64,000 bases of DNA from an uncultured bacterium (lineage in GTDB: Bacteria; Myxococcota_A; Polyangia; Polyangiales; Houyiibacteriaceae). The notes beneath the pieces are model-generated. The model was not told the origin of the DNA. It saw only the letters and a program-made list of their open reading frames with translations, and ran no database searches. The stretch is taken from NCBI GenBank assembly GCA_938024995.1, contig CALJDU010000015.1, positions 83,509 to 147,508 of the forward strand, read 5' to 3'. Shown here piece by piece: positions 46,229-54,979 of the stretch; position 1 is the stretch's first letter, and every line of letters starts with the position of its first letter. The position numbers and the translations under genes are program-made.

Positions 46229-49200
46229 GAGCCTGCTCCCGACGAGTGCGCGTTGAGGTCAATGACTCGGCTGGCGCGCAAGAGCAGGAGCTCGGCGTAC
46301 AGGTCCGTGACCGTGTTCGCGTGGCGCTCGTCGAGGTAGGCGAGCGGGTAGTCCTCGATCATGATGGGCGCGCTCTTGTTCCCGCGCGGGGGATCAAAGC
46401 GCGTTCGTCTCACGGCGGGCAAGAGACGGTCGGGATCTTCGAAGGGGAGCCCCGCGTCGGTCTCGAGCGCCGCGTCGAACTGCTTCTTCTTCGCGCGGTG
46501 GTCCATGATGACCTGCTTTGGCGAACGACCGTCGGTCGGGAAAACGCAGACGCGCGCGACCTGGGAGCCCAGCGAGACGGAGTCCCAGATGTGGCAGCCG
46601 GTTTCGCCTCCGTAGTAGTCGAGCAGCCCGGGGCCTGACTTTTCGATCACGATGTGACGGACGTTTCTCTCGATGAAGCCCTCTACGCTGTCACCGGTGG
46701 CCGCGGCGACCCGTTCGGTCTTGCCGTGATGACTCTCGTAGAACTCCGCGAGGTGGAACGCGAACGTGCCGCCGGCTTTGGTTCGAGCCTGCCCCACGAT
46801 CATGATCTCGATGAAGACGCTGTGTTGATTGGGATCCTCGACGAGCGTCACCTGGCGCTCGATCATGTGAACCTTCGCGAGCGCGTGGAGGAGCCGTCCG
46901 CGGTCGGAGATCGGGTTGTCACCGCGTACCGCGCGACGGTTCATCGTCACAACGGGAGCGCTCTCTGCGCGGCGCCACCCGCGAAGCGGAGGGGCCGGTG
47001 CGGAGCCGTCGACCTTGAGCTCCATCGCGACGAGGTCTTCGCGGTGCGCGTGGTGCACCGCGCTCTCGAGGCGCTCGCGGAACTCGGTGAAATCCTCGAG
47101 GAAGGTGTCGATGGCGTGCGCGATGTCGGCACGAGAGAGGTCGCCCTTGTACGCCTGGATGTGCGCCGCGCGCTTTGCGCGAAGCGCGTCGGTGTGGAGT
47201 TCGTCCACGGTTTCGATGCGCCTCAAGGCCGCGGGTAGGTTCTTCGCGAGCGTCTCGGCCGAGGCGTGGAGGAGCCCGTCGAGCGCGTACTCGGCGTCGA
47301 TCGGCTCGGCCTCCGTGAGCTCTTGGACATCAAGTCGATACTCGCCGCCCTGATCGTAGATGCGATAGATGCGCATCTCTGCGGTCCCGCCTTTGGCCAT
47401 CTCCTCGGCCAGACGTCCTCCGACCTGCCGCTCGAGGTAGCGCTTTACTGAACGCGCGCCGTCGCGAACATCAAACGCTTCTTTGGCCATTCGCGCGACC
47501 GCGCCTTCGTGCGCGAAGACGAAGACGTTGCGCTCAGAGAGCCCGCGACGCGCGAGGAGCTGCGCGAGCTCCTTCTCCGCGATCTTTCGCGCGAGCTCCG
47601 GTGTGAGCGGGGCGAAGGGGACGACGCGGTCGATGCGGTTGAAGAGCTCAGGCGGGAAAAACTCCTTCACCGCTTTGCTGATGTCGCTCTTGATGGTTTG
47701 CGCATCGAACGGCTCACCGAACCCGACGCGAGCCTTCGCGCGCGCGCCGAGGTTGCTGGTCATGATGATGACCGTGCGCGAAAAGTTCGTGGTCTCGCCG
47801 GAGGCGTCTGTGAGCCGCCCGTCGTCCAGCAGCTGAAGCAACAAGTACGCGAACGACGGGTGCGCTTTCTCGACCTCGTCGAAGAGGACGACCGAGAAGG
47901 GACGCTCGCGTACCGCGGAGGTGAGGGCACCGTTGGGGTCGAAGCGATCTCCAATCAGCCGCGCTACCGCGTCAGGCCCGGAGTACTCGCCCATGTCGAA
48001 GCGAAGGAGGCTCCCGCCGTCATAGAGCTCCTGATCGATCGCTTTGCACATCTCGGTCTTGCCCGTGCCGGTCGGGCCCGTGAAGAGATAGGTCGCGTAG
48101 GGACGGGAAGGGTCCGTGAGACCGGCGCGCACGCGTAAAGAGAGGTCGGCCGCCGCGCGTACCGCTTCGGGCTGACCCATCACGCGCATCGCGAGCCAGC
48201 GCTCTAGCGTCTCCCGACTCTCTGCTTCGTGGGGCGTGATGTAGTGCTCTTCGAGACCGGTCCGCTCCGACATGACGGCGATTACTTGATCGACGTCGCG
48301 GTGCACTCGGCCATCGCCCGCGACGTAAGGCTTGCCGGTGAGATGAGGGCCGCAGCGCCGGAGGAGCTCAACCGCGATGCCGGGCATCGCGACATCGGGG
48401 AAGAGCGTCGGGACGAGCTCGACGAGCGCTTGAACCACATCGCGGTCGACCGAGAGCTTCTGTTCGCGGATCGCGTGCAAGATGACCCGGATGGTCTCCG
48501 CGCGATCGGTCGGCGGAACCGCGAGGGTCGCGAAGGCGCCAGCGAACGCGGGGACGTCACGCTCGAGCGAGGAGAACTGCGCCTCGGTCATCTCACCGAT
48601 GACGATCACCTCGCCGCGGGAGACGGGGCCGCGGAAGAGGTCCGCGAAGCAACGGTCGCTCCCGCGGGTTCGCCCGACCCGACCGAAGGTGTGGATGTCA
48701 TCGAAGCAGAGCACGACCTTCTGGCCACGCGCGCTCTCAAGGACATCGATGACGCGCTGCTCCCACTCGCCGAGATAAGACATCCCCGCGATCAACCGCT
48801 TCGCCGACAACTGCCACACGTGGTGAACGAGGTCGAGGTTGCGGTGAGTGGGGTAGTCGTCCGCGTCGAGCATGTCGGCGATGAGCCGGTTGCGGAGCGT
48901 GCTCTTCCCAACGCCGCTCTTGCCGATGAGCAGAGTGGAGCGCTTGGTCGCGCCGACCAAGAGCTGCGAGAGGACGAGCCGCTGAGGGTCTCGCGGCATC
49001 CCGACATCGAGGGTTCCGTCGACCACGCGCTCCGTGAGGTTGGTGCCGAGCCGCTTGAGCAGCGGGATCTTCCGACCGCTGCGGTTGCCCTTGTTCCGTT
49101 TTTTCTCTCGGCTTGGATCGTAGTTGAGGTCGTCCCAGATCGAGCGCTCGCTCCGCAACGTTCGCAAGAGCGACGGTCGATGGACGACGAACGAGAGCGC

Positions 49201-49674
49201 GTTCAAGCTGTCGCGGCCTTCCAGCCGGAGCCGCTCGGTCTGAGGCGCGCTAAGGTCACGCCACACCGACTCGAAGTAGCGCTTGGCGGCGAGGTCGAGA
49301 GATACGTCCTCGGGGACGACGAACCACTCGTCCTGACGCGCAGGGTGGTAGGCGACGATGACCTTTCGGTTCGTCTCCACCTCGCGCGGCTCAAGGATGA
49401 GCGGGTAGAGGCCACCCTCACGGCGTCGTCCGGATCCGCGCAGCGTGAGGTCGAGACGGACCCGCTTGAGCCGGGTGCCGCTGCGCATCAGCATCTTGGC
49501 CACCGCGGCCGCGCCCGTATCGCGACACGCGCTCTTCAGGGAGTCGATAATGATCTTGCGCAGCTTTGAGGGGCTCCGCCCGTGGGCGCGAACGGTGTAT
49601 TCGCCGAGGCCGATCGTCGTCCAGAAGAGCTGCGGGCCGACCTTGCGTTGGTAGATGGAGACGGAGACGTTCAT
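46225..49674 (-). CDS. ClpA/B-like double AAA+ ATPase 2 with release-factor-like C-terminal domain
   Basis: 1149 residues. N-terminal region 1-235 (a strand-rich part with KVIVAYHPARQDEWFVVPED near 104-123) is related in layout to that of the third protein. D1: GKSGVGKST (251-259), Walker B VVLCFDDIHTF, no RRF arginine finger (LERDVPAFAGAF). D2: GPTGTGKTE (533-541), VVLFDEVEKAHP, LFNRID, GARSVKR. After D2 come about 100 residues of helices (RRIETVDELHTDALRAKR ...) and then, from about 952, SVFIEIMIVG, AGGTFAFHLAEFYES, GPGLLDYYGGETGCH and RVCVFPTD. Their order matches the PCRF domain of release factors. No GGQ is present. The gene overlaps both neighbours by 4 bases. Confidence 0.85.
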   Translation of the reverse strand: MNVSVSIYQRKVGPQLFWTTIGLGEYTVRAHGRSPSKLRKIIIDSLKSACRDTGAAAVAKMLMRSGTRLKRVRLDLTLRGSGRRREGGLYPLILEPREVETNRKVIVAYHPARQDEWFVVPEDVSLDLAAKRYFESVWRDLSAPQTERLRLEGRDSLNALSFVVHRPSLLRTLRSERSIWDDLNYDPSREKKRNKGNRSGRKIPLLKRLGTNLTERVVDGTLDVGMPRDPQRLVLSQLLVGATKRSTLLIGKSGVGKSTLRNRLIADMLDADDYPTHRNLDLVHHVWQLSAKRLIAGMSYLGEWEQRVIDVLESARGQKVVLCFDDIHTFGRVGRTRGSDRCFADLFRGPVSRGEVIVIGEMTEAQFSSLERDVPAFAGAFATLAVPPTDRAETIRVILHAIREQKLSVDRDVVQALVELVPTLFPDVAMPGIAVELLRRCGPHLTGKPYVAGDGRVHRDVDQVIAVMSERTGLEEHYITPHEAESRETLERWLAMRVMGQPEAVRAAADLSLRVRAGLTDPSRPYATYLFTGPTGTGKTEMCKAIDQELYDGGSLLRFDMGEYSGPDAVARLIGDRFDPNGALTSAVRERPFSVVLFDEVEKAHPSFAYLLLQLLDDGRLTDASGETTNFSRTVIIMTSNLGARAKARVGFGEPFDAQTIKSDISKAVKEFFPPELFNRIDRVVPFAPLTPELARKIAEKELAQLLARRGLSERNVFVFAHEGAVARMAKEAFDVRDGARSVKRYLERQVGGRLAEEMAKGGTAEMRIYRIYDQGGEYRLDVQELTEAEPIDAEYALDGLLHASAETLAKNLPAALRRIETVDELHTDALRAKRAAHIQAYKGDLSRADIAHAIDTFLEDFTEFRERLESAVHHAHREDLVAMELKVDGSAPAPPLRGWRRAESAPVVTMNRRAVRGDNPISDRGRLLHALAKVHMIERQVTLVEDPNQHSVFIEIMIVGQARTKAGGTFAFHLAEFYESHHGKTERVAAATGDSVEGFIERNVRHIVIEKSGPGLLDYYGGETGCHIWDSVSLGSQVARVCVFPTDGRSPKQVIMDHRAKKKQFDAALETDAGLPFEDPDRLLPAVRRTRFDPPRGNKSAPIMIEDYPLAYLDERHANTVTDLYAELLLLRASRVIDLNAHSSGAGS

Positions 49675-52600
49675 TTCTTCTCCAAGGGCGCGCCTTCATC
49701 CGCGTCGGCGACATCGAGGGGGCTGTCCAGTACGAGATCGCGCTCGTGGTCTCCGCGCTCGTAGGCCATCAAGCGCCGGAGCAACATCTCGTCGTGGTCT
49801 CGCCAGTAGACGTCGGCGAGCGGCTCCATGTTGAGCTCCACGGTCGCGAAGTCGCAGACGATCTTCCCGCCTCTGACGAGGACGCTGGGCTTGCGCTTGC
49901 TGAGGTTCTGAACGCCGTCACCAAAGGGAACGAGCGCGCTCTTGCCCCACTCATTCTCGCCGATGTTGTGGCGCATCGAGACGCGGCGAATGAGCAACAG
50001 CTCCGGCTTCGGCCCACGATCGACGCGAAGGAGACCGTCCTCCACGGCGAGGTGAATCCCTGCGTGCGGTCCGCGGATGCGCACCAAGACCCCCATCGCG
50101 TCGCGGCTCTCGTCTTCGATCCGTTCGATGAACTTCGCGTGGTCGCGCGGCGGTCCGTAGCAGCGCGTGGTCGGCCAGTCCGAGCCGCTCGGCCACGGCT
50201 GCTTGTCGTTGTGTTCGTGGACCAGCACGTGCCAGCCGCGACGGGGCGCTTCCTTCAAGAGGGGGACCAGCCAGTCACGGAGCAGACGGCCGCGCTTGTG
50301 CTCGAACGCGGCGACCGTCGCCTCGTGGTGCGGGGTGCCGACCAGCAAAAGGTTAAGCGTGGCGCTTCGCACGGCGGCGCGGAGGCGCTTGATCTCCTCG
50401 CCCACGTCCTCGTCGATCTCCTGGCCCTGAAGCAGCGCGAGGAGGCTGAGCTCTTCGTAGACCCCCAGCTCCTCGAGCAGCGCGCGGAACGCGTCGTCCG
50501 CGGTCTTCAGCGTGTGAAGCTCCGCGGCGAGCGTCCCGAGCTCGTGATGGCTCGCGCCTTCCCGGGCCTCTCGCTTCTTTTGGCGCTTGGACTTTTTCTG
50601 CCCGTAGCTGAGCTGGCTGACGATGTACGCGATGCGCGAGCGAACGGTCTCGATGGCGGGGAAGCGCTCGAAGTCAGCCGCTTCCGCGCGTGCCGCGCGG
50701 GCCTCGTTGTAGATCGCGTCGTCGTCTCTCCGTGACTCCGCGCTGCCCGCGGCGTAGTGGATCTGAACACGGTCCTCGACGACGTCCGCCGTAAGGACAG
50801 CGTTCCGGTTTTGCTCAGGATCGCGCGCAGAGAGCATCGCCGCGGCGTCGGCCACGAGTCCATCTTCAATGTGGCGCCGGAGAGCGCGCGCGCCATACGC
50901 CTCCGAGTACCCACGCTCGGAGAGCAGGTCGCGCGCGGCGTCTGTGATCTTGAGGGCGATCCCGTGGTCCCGGAACCCGCGGCGACCGGAGATACGCGCG
51001 AGGACGAGGTCGGTGACGCGCCGGATCTCGTCGCGACGGAGCGCGCGAAACGGAACGACGCGATCGAAGCGGTTGACCATCTCCGGACGGAAGGTCTGAC
51101 GGACCTGCTCTTGGTAGTAGTCGGCGTCTGAGGGCGTGGCCGCGGCGATGCCCAGCGGCGCGCGACGATGAGCGGCGCCGAGGTTGCTCGTCAGGATCAG
51201 GATCGCGTTGTGGAAGTACGTTGTCCGCCCCTGCGCATCGGAGAGTCGACCTTCGCCGGTGACCTGCAGCAAGAGATCGAAGACGTCGGGGTGCGCTTTT
51301 TCGATCTCGTCGAGGAGGACGACGCTGAAGGGACGCTGACGAACGGCTCGCGTGAGCAGCCCTTCTTCGTTGCGTGACCCGATCAAGCGGTCCGCGGCGC
51401 CGGGACCCGTGTACTCGCTCATGTCAAAGCGCACGAGCCGCTCTTCACTGCCGAAGAGGAAACGCGCGAGGGTCTTCGCGAGCTCGGTCTTGCCGACGCC
51501 CGTGGGACCCACGAAGAGAAATGTCGCGAGCGGCTTGTCGCCTGCCGCCAGTGCGCTCTTCACGACGCAGAGCGTCTCGACGACCGCGGCGATCGCTTCT
51601 TCCTGACCGATCAGTCTCTTGGCGAACGCGCTGTGCGCGCTCTCTTTGCGGAAGGGAACGTCTTCGCGGAGCAGGAAGGGTGGGATGCCGGTGAGCGCGG
51701 CGAAATGTTCGTAGATGTGGCGCGCTTTGATCGGCTTGGGGTCGCTCATGTAGGCGGGCGAGCGCGCGCCCTTGACCTCGTTGTGCAGGCGGACCGCTTT
51801 GCCCGGGAAGGGGTGGTACGGGAAGTAGCGGTCAGTCACGTCGATGATCGCTTCGAGCGCGCCTGGGAGAACGTCGGGACCGTTTTCATTGCCGAGGTCG
51901 TGCGCGCGCTGAACCTCCAGCGCTTCCTGCGCCGCCTCGCGATCGAGCCCCTGGAGCCGGATCTTGTGAAGCAGCGCCGCGAGCGACGGGGACGAGCGCT
52001 CCAGAGTCTCGAGCGTGCGGCTGTCGAGCTCACCCACGAGACGCACGCGACCGTCGTCGAGGTACGTCGTGATCGCGCGGGCGAGGTCAACTCCGCCTTC
52101 GCCCTTGCTGGACACGAGGCCGGCGAGGTCGTCGAAGTAGAGAACCGCGTTGAGCAGCTCGGCCGCTTCCATCACCCGCTTAAGGCGCTCCTGCCACTGA
52201 CCGAGCATGCTCATGCCGGCGACGAGACGGGCCGCGGACGTGCCGATGATGAGGTTCGGTTCCCCAGAGCGAACCATGTCGCGAACGTATTGCTCGAAGA
52301 GCGCGGACTTTCCGACGAGCTCGTCTCCGACCAACGCGACGCTCTGCCGCGAGCCGCTCTGGAGCGCCGGGCTCAGCAGTCCGGTGAGCGTCTTGAGCTC
52401 CGCGTCGCGCTTGACGATCGGGGCGCCGTCCAAGATGGACTGATCGCGATGGAGCGCGTTGCCGATCGACAAGAGCACCGTTCGCGCTTGCTTCTTTCGC
52501 TGCGCGTCCGCGACGCGTTTTCGGAGGCCGGAGGTCGACCCGCTGACCGCGTCGCGACGCGAGACGCTGAGCTCCACCTCTTCCACGCGATGGGTCACGG

Positions 52601-53054
52601 GCGGGAAGAGGTCCAGGAAGCCGTCGGGCTCGAGCGAGAGCGCAGAGACGTACCGGCGGACGTCTTCGCGGACCGCTTCGGCGAGGTCCTCGTCTTCCGG
52701 AACCCAGACCGTGTGCTGCAGGGGGACCACGACGACCCAGGTCGCGCCCTGATGGGGAATGGCGACGCAGGGGAGCTCTAGGTCGACGTCGAAGCGGACC
52801 TTGCGCGGGAGGTCGTCGCGGGTCAGCGGGACCACGATCGGTTGTGCGCTCGCGCCGTCGGGAAACGAAAAGCGCGCGACCTCTTCCGCGGAGAGCGACT
52901 CCAGATGAGCGCTCAGAAAGAGCGTCTGCTCAAGGATGACGTCGTCTTCGTCGACGCCGATGCTGACGAGCGAGGGGTTCGCGACGGGGAACGCGATGGT
53001 GGAGCCGCTCGCGAGTTCGCTCACCGAGAGGAGGGTGTTGAGTGATAGCGACAA
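49671..53054 (-). CDS. ClpA/B-like double AAA+ ATPase 3 with release-factor-like C-terminal region
   Basis: 1127 residues, started at a TTG at 53054 without a visible ribosome site; GTG at codon 11 is an alternative. N-terminal region about 1-235 contains TWVVVVPLQHTVWVPEDEDL, similar to protein 2. D1: GDELVGKS (243-250), Walker B AVLYFDDL, pore loop without aromatic (AGMSMLGQWQER), no RRF finger. D2 is intact: GPTGVGKTE (516-524), VVLLDEIEKAHPD, MVNRFD, GARALRR. The tail has helices (AIETVRSRIAYIVSQLSYGQ, Lys-rich QKKSKRQKKREAR), then about 905-1015 a region with LLRDWLVPLLKEAPRRGW and VLVRIRGPHAGIHLAVEDGL, resembling the PCRF core. It is the first gene of the operon. Confidence 0.85.
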   Translation of the reverse strand: MSLSLNTLLSVSELASGSTIAFPVANPSLVSIGVDEDDVILEQTLFLSAHLESLSAEEVARFSFPDGASAQPIVVPLTRDDLPRKVRFDVDLELPCVAIPHQGATWVVVVPLQHTVWVPEDEDLAEAVREDVRRYVSALSLEPDGFLDLFPPVTHRVEEVELSVSRRDAVSGSTSGLRKRVADAQRKKQARTVLLSIGNALHRDQSILDGAPIVKRDAELKTLTGLLSPALQSGSRQSVALVGDELVGKSALFEQYVRDMVRSGEPNLIIGTSAARLVAGMSMLGQWQERLKRVMEAAELLNAVLYFDDLAGLVSSKGEGGVDLARAITTYLDDGRVRLVGELDSRTLETLERSSPSLAALLHKIRLQGLDREAAQEALEVQRAHDLGNENGPDVLPGALEAIIDVTDRYFPYHPFPGKAVRLHNEVKGARSPAYMSDPKPIKARHIYEHFAALTGIPPFLLREDVPFRKESAHSAFAKRLIGQEEAIAAVVETLCVVKSALAAGDKPLATFLFVGPTGVGKTELAKTLARFLFGSEERLVRFDMSEYTGPGAADRLIGSRNEEGLLTRAVRQRPFSVVLLDEIEKAHPDVFDLLLQVTGEGRLSDAQGRTTYFHNAILILTSNLGAAHRRAPLGIAAATPSDADYYQEQVRQTFRPEMVNRFDRVVPFRALRRDEIRRVTDLVLARISGRRGFRDHGIALKITDAARDLLSERGYSEAYGARALRRHIEDGLVADAAAMLSARDPEQNRNAVLTADVVEDRVQIHYAAGSAESRRDDDAIYNEARAARAEAADFERFPAIETVRSRIAYIVSQLSYGQKKSKRQKKREAREGASHHELGTLAAELHTLKTADDAFRALLEELGVYEELSLLALLQGQEIDEDVGEEIKRLRAAVRSATLNLLLVGTPHHEATVAAFEHKRGRLLRDWLVPLLKEAPRRGWHVLVHEHNDKQPWPSGSDWPTTRCYGPPRDHAKFIERIEDESRDAMGVLVRIRGPHAGIHLAVEDGLLRVDRGPKPELLLIRRVSMRHNIGENEWGKSALVPFGDGVQNLSKRKPSVLVRGGKIVCDFATVELNMEPLADVYWRDHDEMLLRRLMAYERGDHERDLVLDSPLDVADADEGAPLEKK

Positions 53055-53147
53055 GGTGAGCGAGCGTAAGCATGATGGTCACCTGCGTGAAGGGGCTCTC
53101 TTTTTTGTGGGGTTGTCAGCGCGCTCCTTTGCTTGGAGCATGGAGCG

Positions 53148-53525
53148 GTGAGTGCAGAACCGAAGCCACCCGTTGAGCGACCCCATATCGCTTGGTGGAT
53201 CGCCGTGTTGAGCGGCATGACCCTGACCGCGCTCCTGGGGTTCAGCGAGCCGGTCTATCAAACGTGGTTTGGGCTCTTCGGCGCGCCGCCGCGTTGGGTG
53301 TTCTCATCGATCTTTGGGGCAGCGCTGGCGGCGCATGCCGCGGAGGCCACGTACGCGCATCGGCGCGCGGACGGCGGCGGAGAGAACCCAAACGGCTGGT
53401 GGTTCCAGACGCTGCTCCTCGGTTATCCCTCGCTTCGGCTGCTGCTCGCGAAGACCCCGCCGCTCAACCGTCAGAAGGCCAAGCGACGACGCGAGCGCGC
53501 GGTGGACCCGCGGATTCACTCCTAG
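53148..53525 (+). CDS. Small membrane protein, TMEM254/DUF4499-like
   Basis: About 125 residues from the GTG at 53148, chosen because GGAG lies about 5-8 bases before it; a TTG at 53133 is also possible. Three hydrophobic segments: IAWWIAVLSGMTLTALLGF, WVFSSIFGAALAAHAAEATY and WWFQTLLLGYPSLRLLL. The H-x-x-EA-x-YA motif followed by W-x-x-QT-x-x-x-G-x-x-SL-x-x-L is the pattern of the TMEM254/DUF4499 family known mainly from eukaryotes. The tail is basic (RQKAKRRRERAVD). It is divergent from the Clp operon across about 90 bases. The function is unknown. Confidence 0.6.
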   Translation: MSAEPKPPVERPHIAWWIAVLSGMTLTALLGFSEPVYQTWFGLFGAPPRWVFSSIFGAALAAHAAEATYAHRRADGGGENPNGWWFQTLLLGYPSLRLLLAKTPPLNRQKAKRRRERAVDPRIHS

Positions 53526-53589
53526 AGCGCATATAACCTCCCTCGTCTCGTCACCAAGTCGCTTGCTCTTCTTCTTTCCCTTGGTCGAT

Positions 53590-54789
53590 TCACGTCGTGG
53601 TGCGTGTGAGCCGCAGGGCGTTCTCGATCGCGTCCGCGACCACGGGCACCTCTGAGAAGGCGTTCGGCCAATGGGGCGCGAAGCGAAGGTTCCCGTCCGG
53701 AATCGTGCACGCGACCTCCCGTTCATCGACCGCGGCATAGAGCGCGGTGATGTCCACGTCGGCCGGCGGCGACAGCGCGAGGATGCCCGAGCGGCGCGCT
53801 TCATCAGAGCGGCGGAGGCTCTCGAAGCCGAGCGCGACCAGGCGCGGCTCGAGGAGATCGAGGTACGTGTTGACGTGTGCGTAGATGGCCTCGACGCCGA
53901 GGCTCGCGATCAAACCCAGCGATGCGCCGACGGCTGCGTAGCCCACCGCGGACTGCGCGCCGAGCTCCACGAAGTCGATGGTCTTGCGAATCGGGCGGTC
54001 GTAGCGAAGGTGGCCCGGTCCGTGAAAGAGAAACGAGAGCGCGTCTTCGTGACTGAGCCACCCCGCCGTTCGCGGAACGAGCTTCTCAGCTACGGTCTGT
54101 CGTGCGTACAGAAACCCGGCGCCCTCGAGACCCATCAGCCACTTGTGTCCGCCGCAGGTCAGGTAGTCGACGCCGACCCCGACATCGATCGGGACCGCCC
54201 CGCAGCCCTGGACCGCGTCGACGAAGAGCTCTGCACCCGCTTCTCGAGCGACCGCCGCGATGGGACCCAGCGGCATGCGAAGACCGTTTTGAAATTGAAC
54301 CGCGCTGATCGCGATCAGTCGGGTTCGATCCCGGACCTTGGAGCGCAGCGCCGCGATGCCTTCGTCGACCGAGCGCATCATCGGGGCCAGCGGGAGCAGC
54401 TCGAGCTCCACCCCGAAGTTCTTCGCCGCGACCTGCCATGGGGTGACGTTGGACGGGAACTCGCCGCTGAACGTGAGGACGTGGTCGCCTGGTTGCCAAT
54501 CGATGCAGTTCGCGATCGCCGCGACCCCCGTGGTCGTGTTCGGGATGAGCGCAATGTCGGTCGCTTCCGCGCCGATCAGTTCCGCGAATGATCCGCGAAG
54601 CGCCTCTCGCCTTGGGAGCCACTCCTTGAAGCCCCAGACCCCACCTCGCGCGTAGTCCGAGAGCACCTGCTGCACAGCCTGACGAACCAGCGTCGAAGGC
54701 GGTGAGATCGCGCCGTGATTGAGATACGCGCGGGCGCGAAGGTCCGGGAAGAGCGAGCGGTCGCCGAGCTTCGAGTGCGTGTTCTGCAT
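53590..54789 (-). CDS. Class V aminotransferase-fold PLP enzyme
   Basis: 399 residues from the ATG at 54789; upstream frame to 54828 is possible. The fold-type I PLP hallmarks of the NifS/isopenicillin-N-epimerase-like group are visible: ARAYLNHGAISPPSTLVRQA at the N-terminus, LIPNTTTGVAAIANCI for the phosphate site, ELFVDAVQGCGAVPIDVGVG with the Asp that pairs with the pyridine nitrogen, and CGGHKWLMGLEGAGFLYAR with the Schiff-base Lys. There is no NifS-type active-site Cys loop. Substrate is not evident: aminotransferase, epimerase, kynureninase-like and cysteine-lyase members share this pattern. It appears to stand alone, upstream of and divergent from the L,D-transpeptidase gene. Confidence 0.8.
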   Translation of the reverse strand: MQNTHSKLGDRSLFPDLRARAYLNHGAISPPSTLVRQAVQQVLSDYARGGVWGFKEWLPRREALRGSFAELIGAEATDIALIPNTTTGVAAIANCIDWQPGDHVLTFSGEFPSNVTPWQVAAKNFGVELELLPLAPMMRSVDEGIAALRSKVRDRTRLIAISAVQFQNGLRMPLGPIAAVAREAGAELFVDAVQGCGAVPIDVGVGVDYLTCGGHKWLMGLEGAGFLYARQTVAEKLVPRTAGWLSHEDALSFLFHGPGHLRYDRPIRKTIDFVELGAQSAVGYAAVGASLGLIASLGVEAIYAHVNTYLDLLEPRLVALGFESLRRSDEARRSGILALSPPADVDITALYAAVDEREVACTIPDGNLRFAPHWPNAFSEVPVVADAIENALRLTRTTT

Positions 54790-54979
54790 AGCGCGTGAAC
54801 CGAACCTCATTCGTTCTCGGCGTGTCAACTCGCGGCGTCCGCGCGAGGTGGCGGCGGGTGGATCCGTTCTGCCCGACGCTCAGACCCCGCGCTGCGGAAC
54901 TCCGGTCAAAACGCTCGACACCCATCTCGGCGCTTGCCGTTTTCTTGGGCGGGACTCGAGAGCGTGCGATGCGTGACCT

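Noticed and set aside
43967..53054. Type VI secretion ClpV
   Set aside because: No sheath, tube, spike or baseplate genes are nearby, there are three Clp paralogues, and the N-termini are unlike ClpV.
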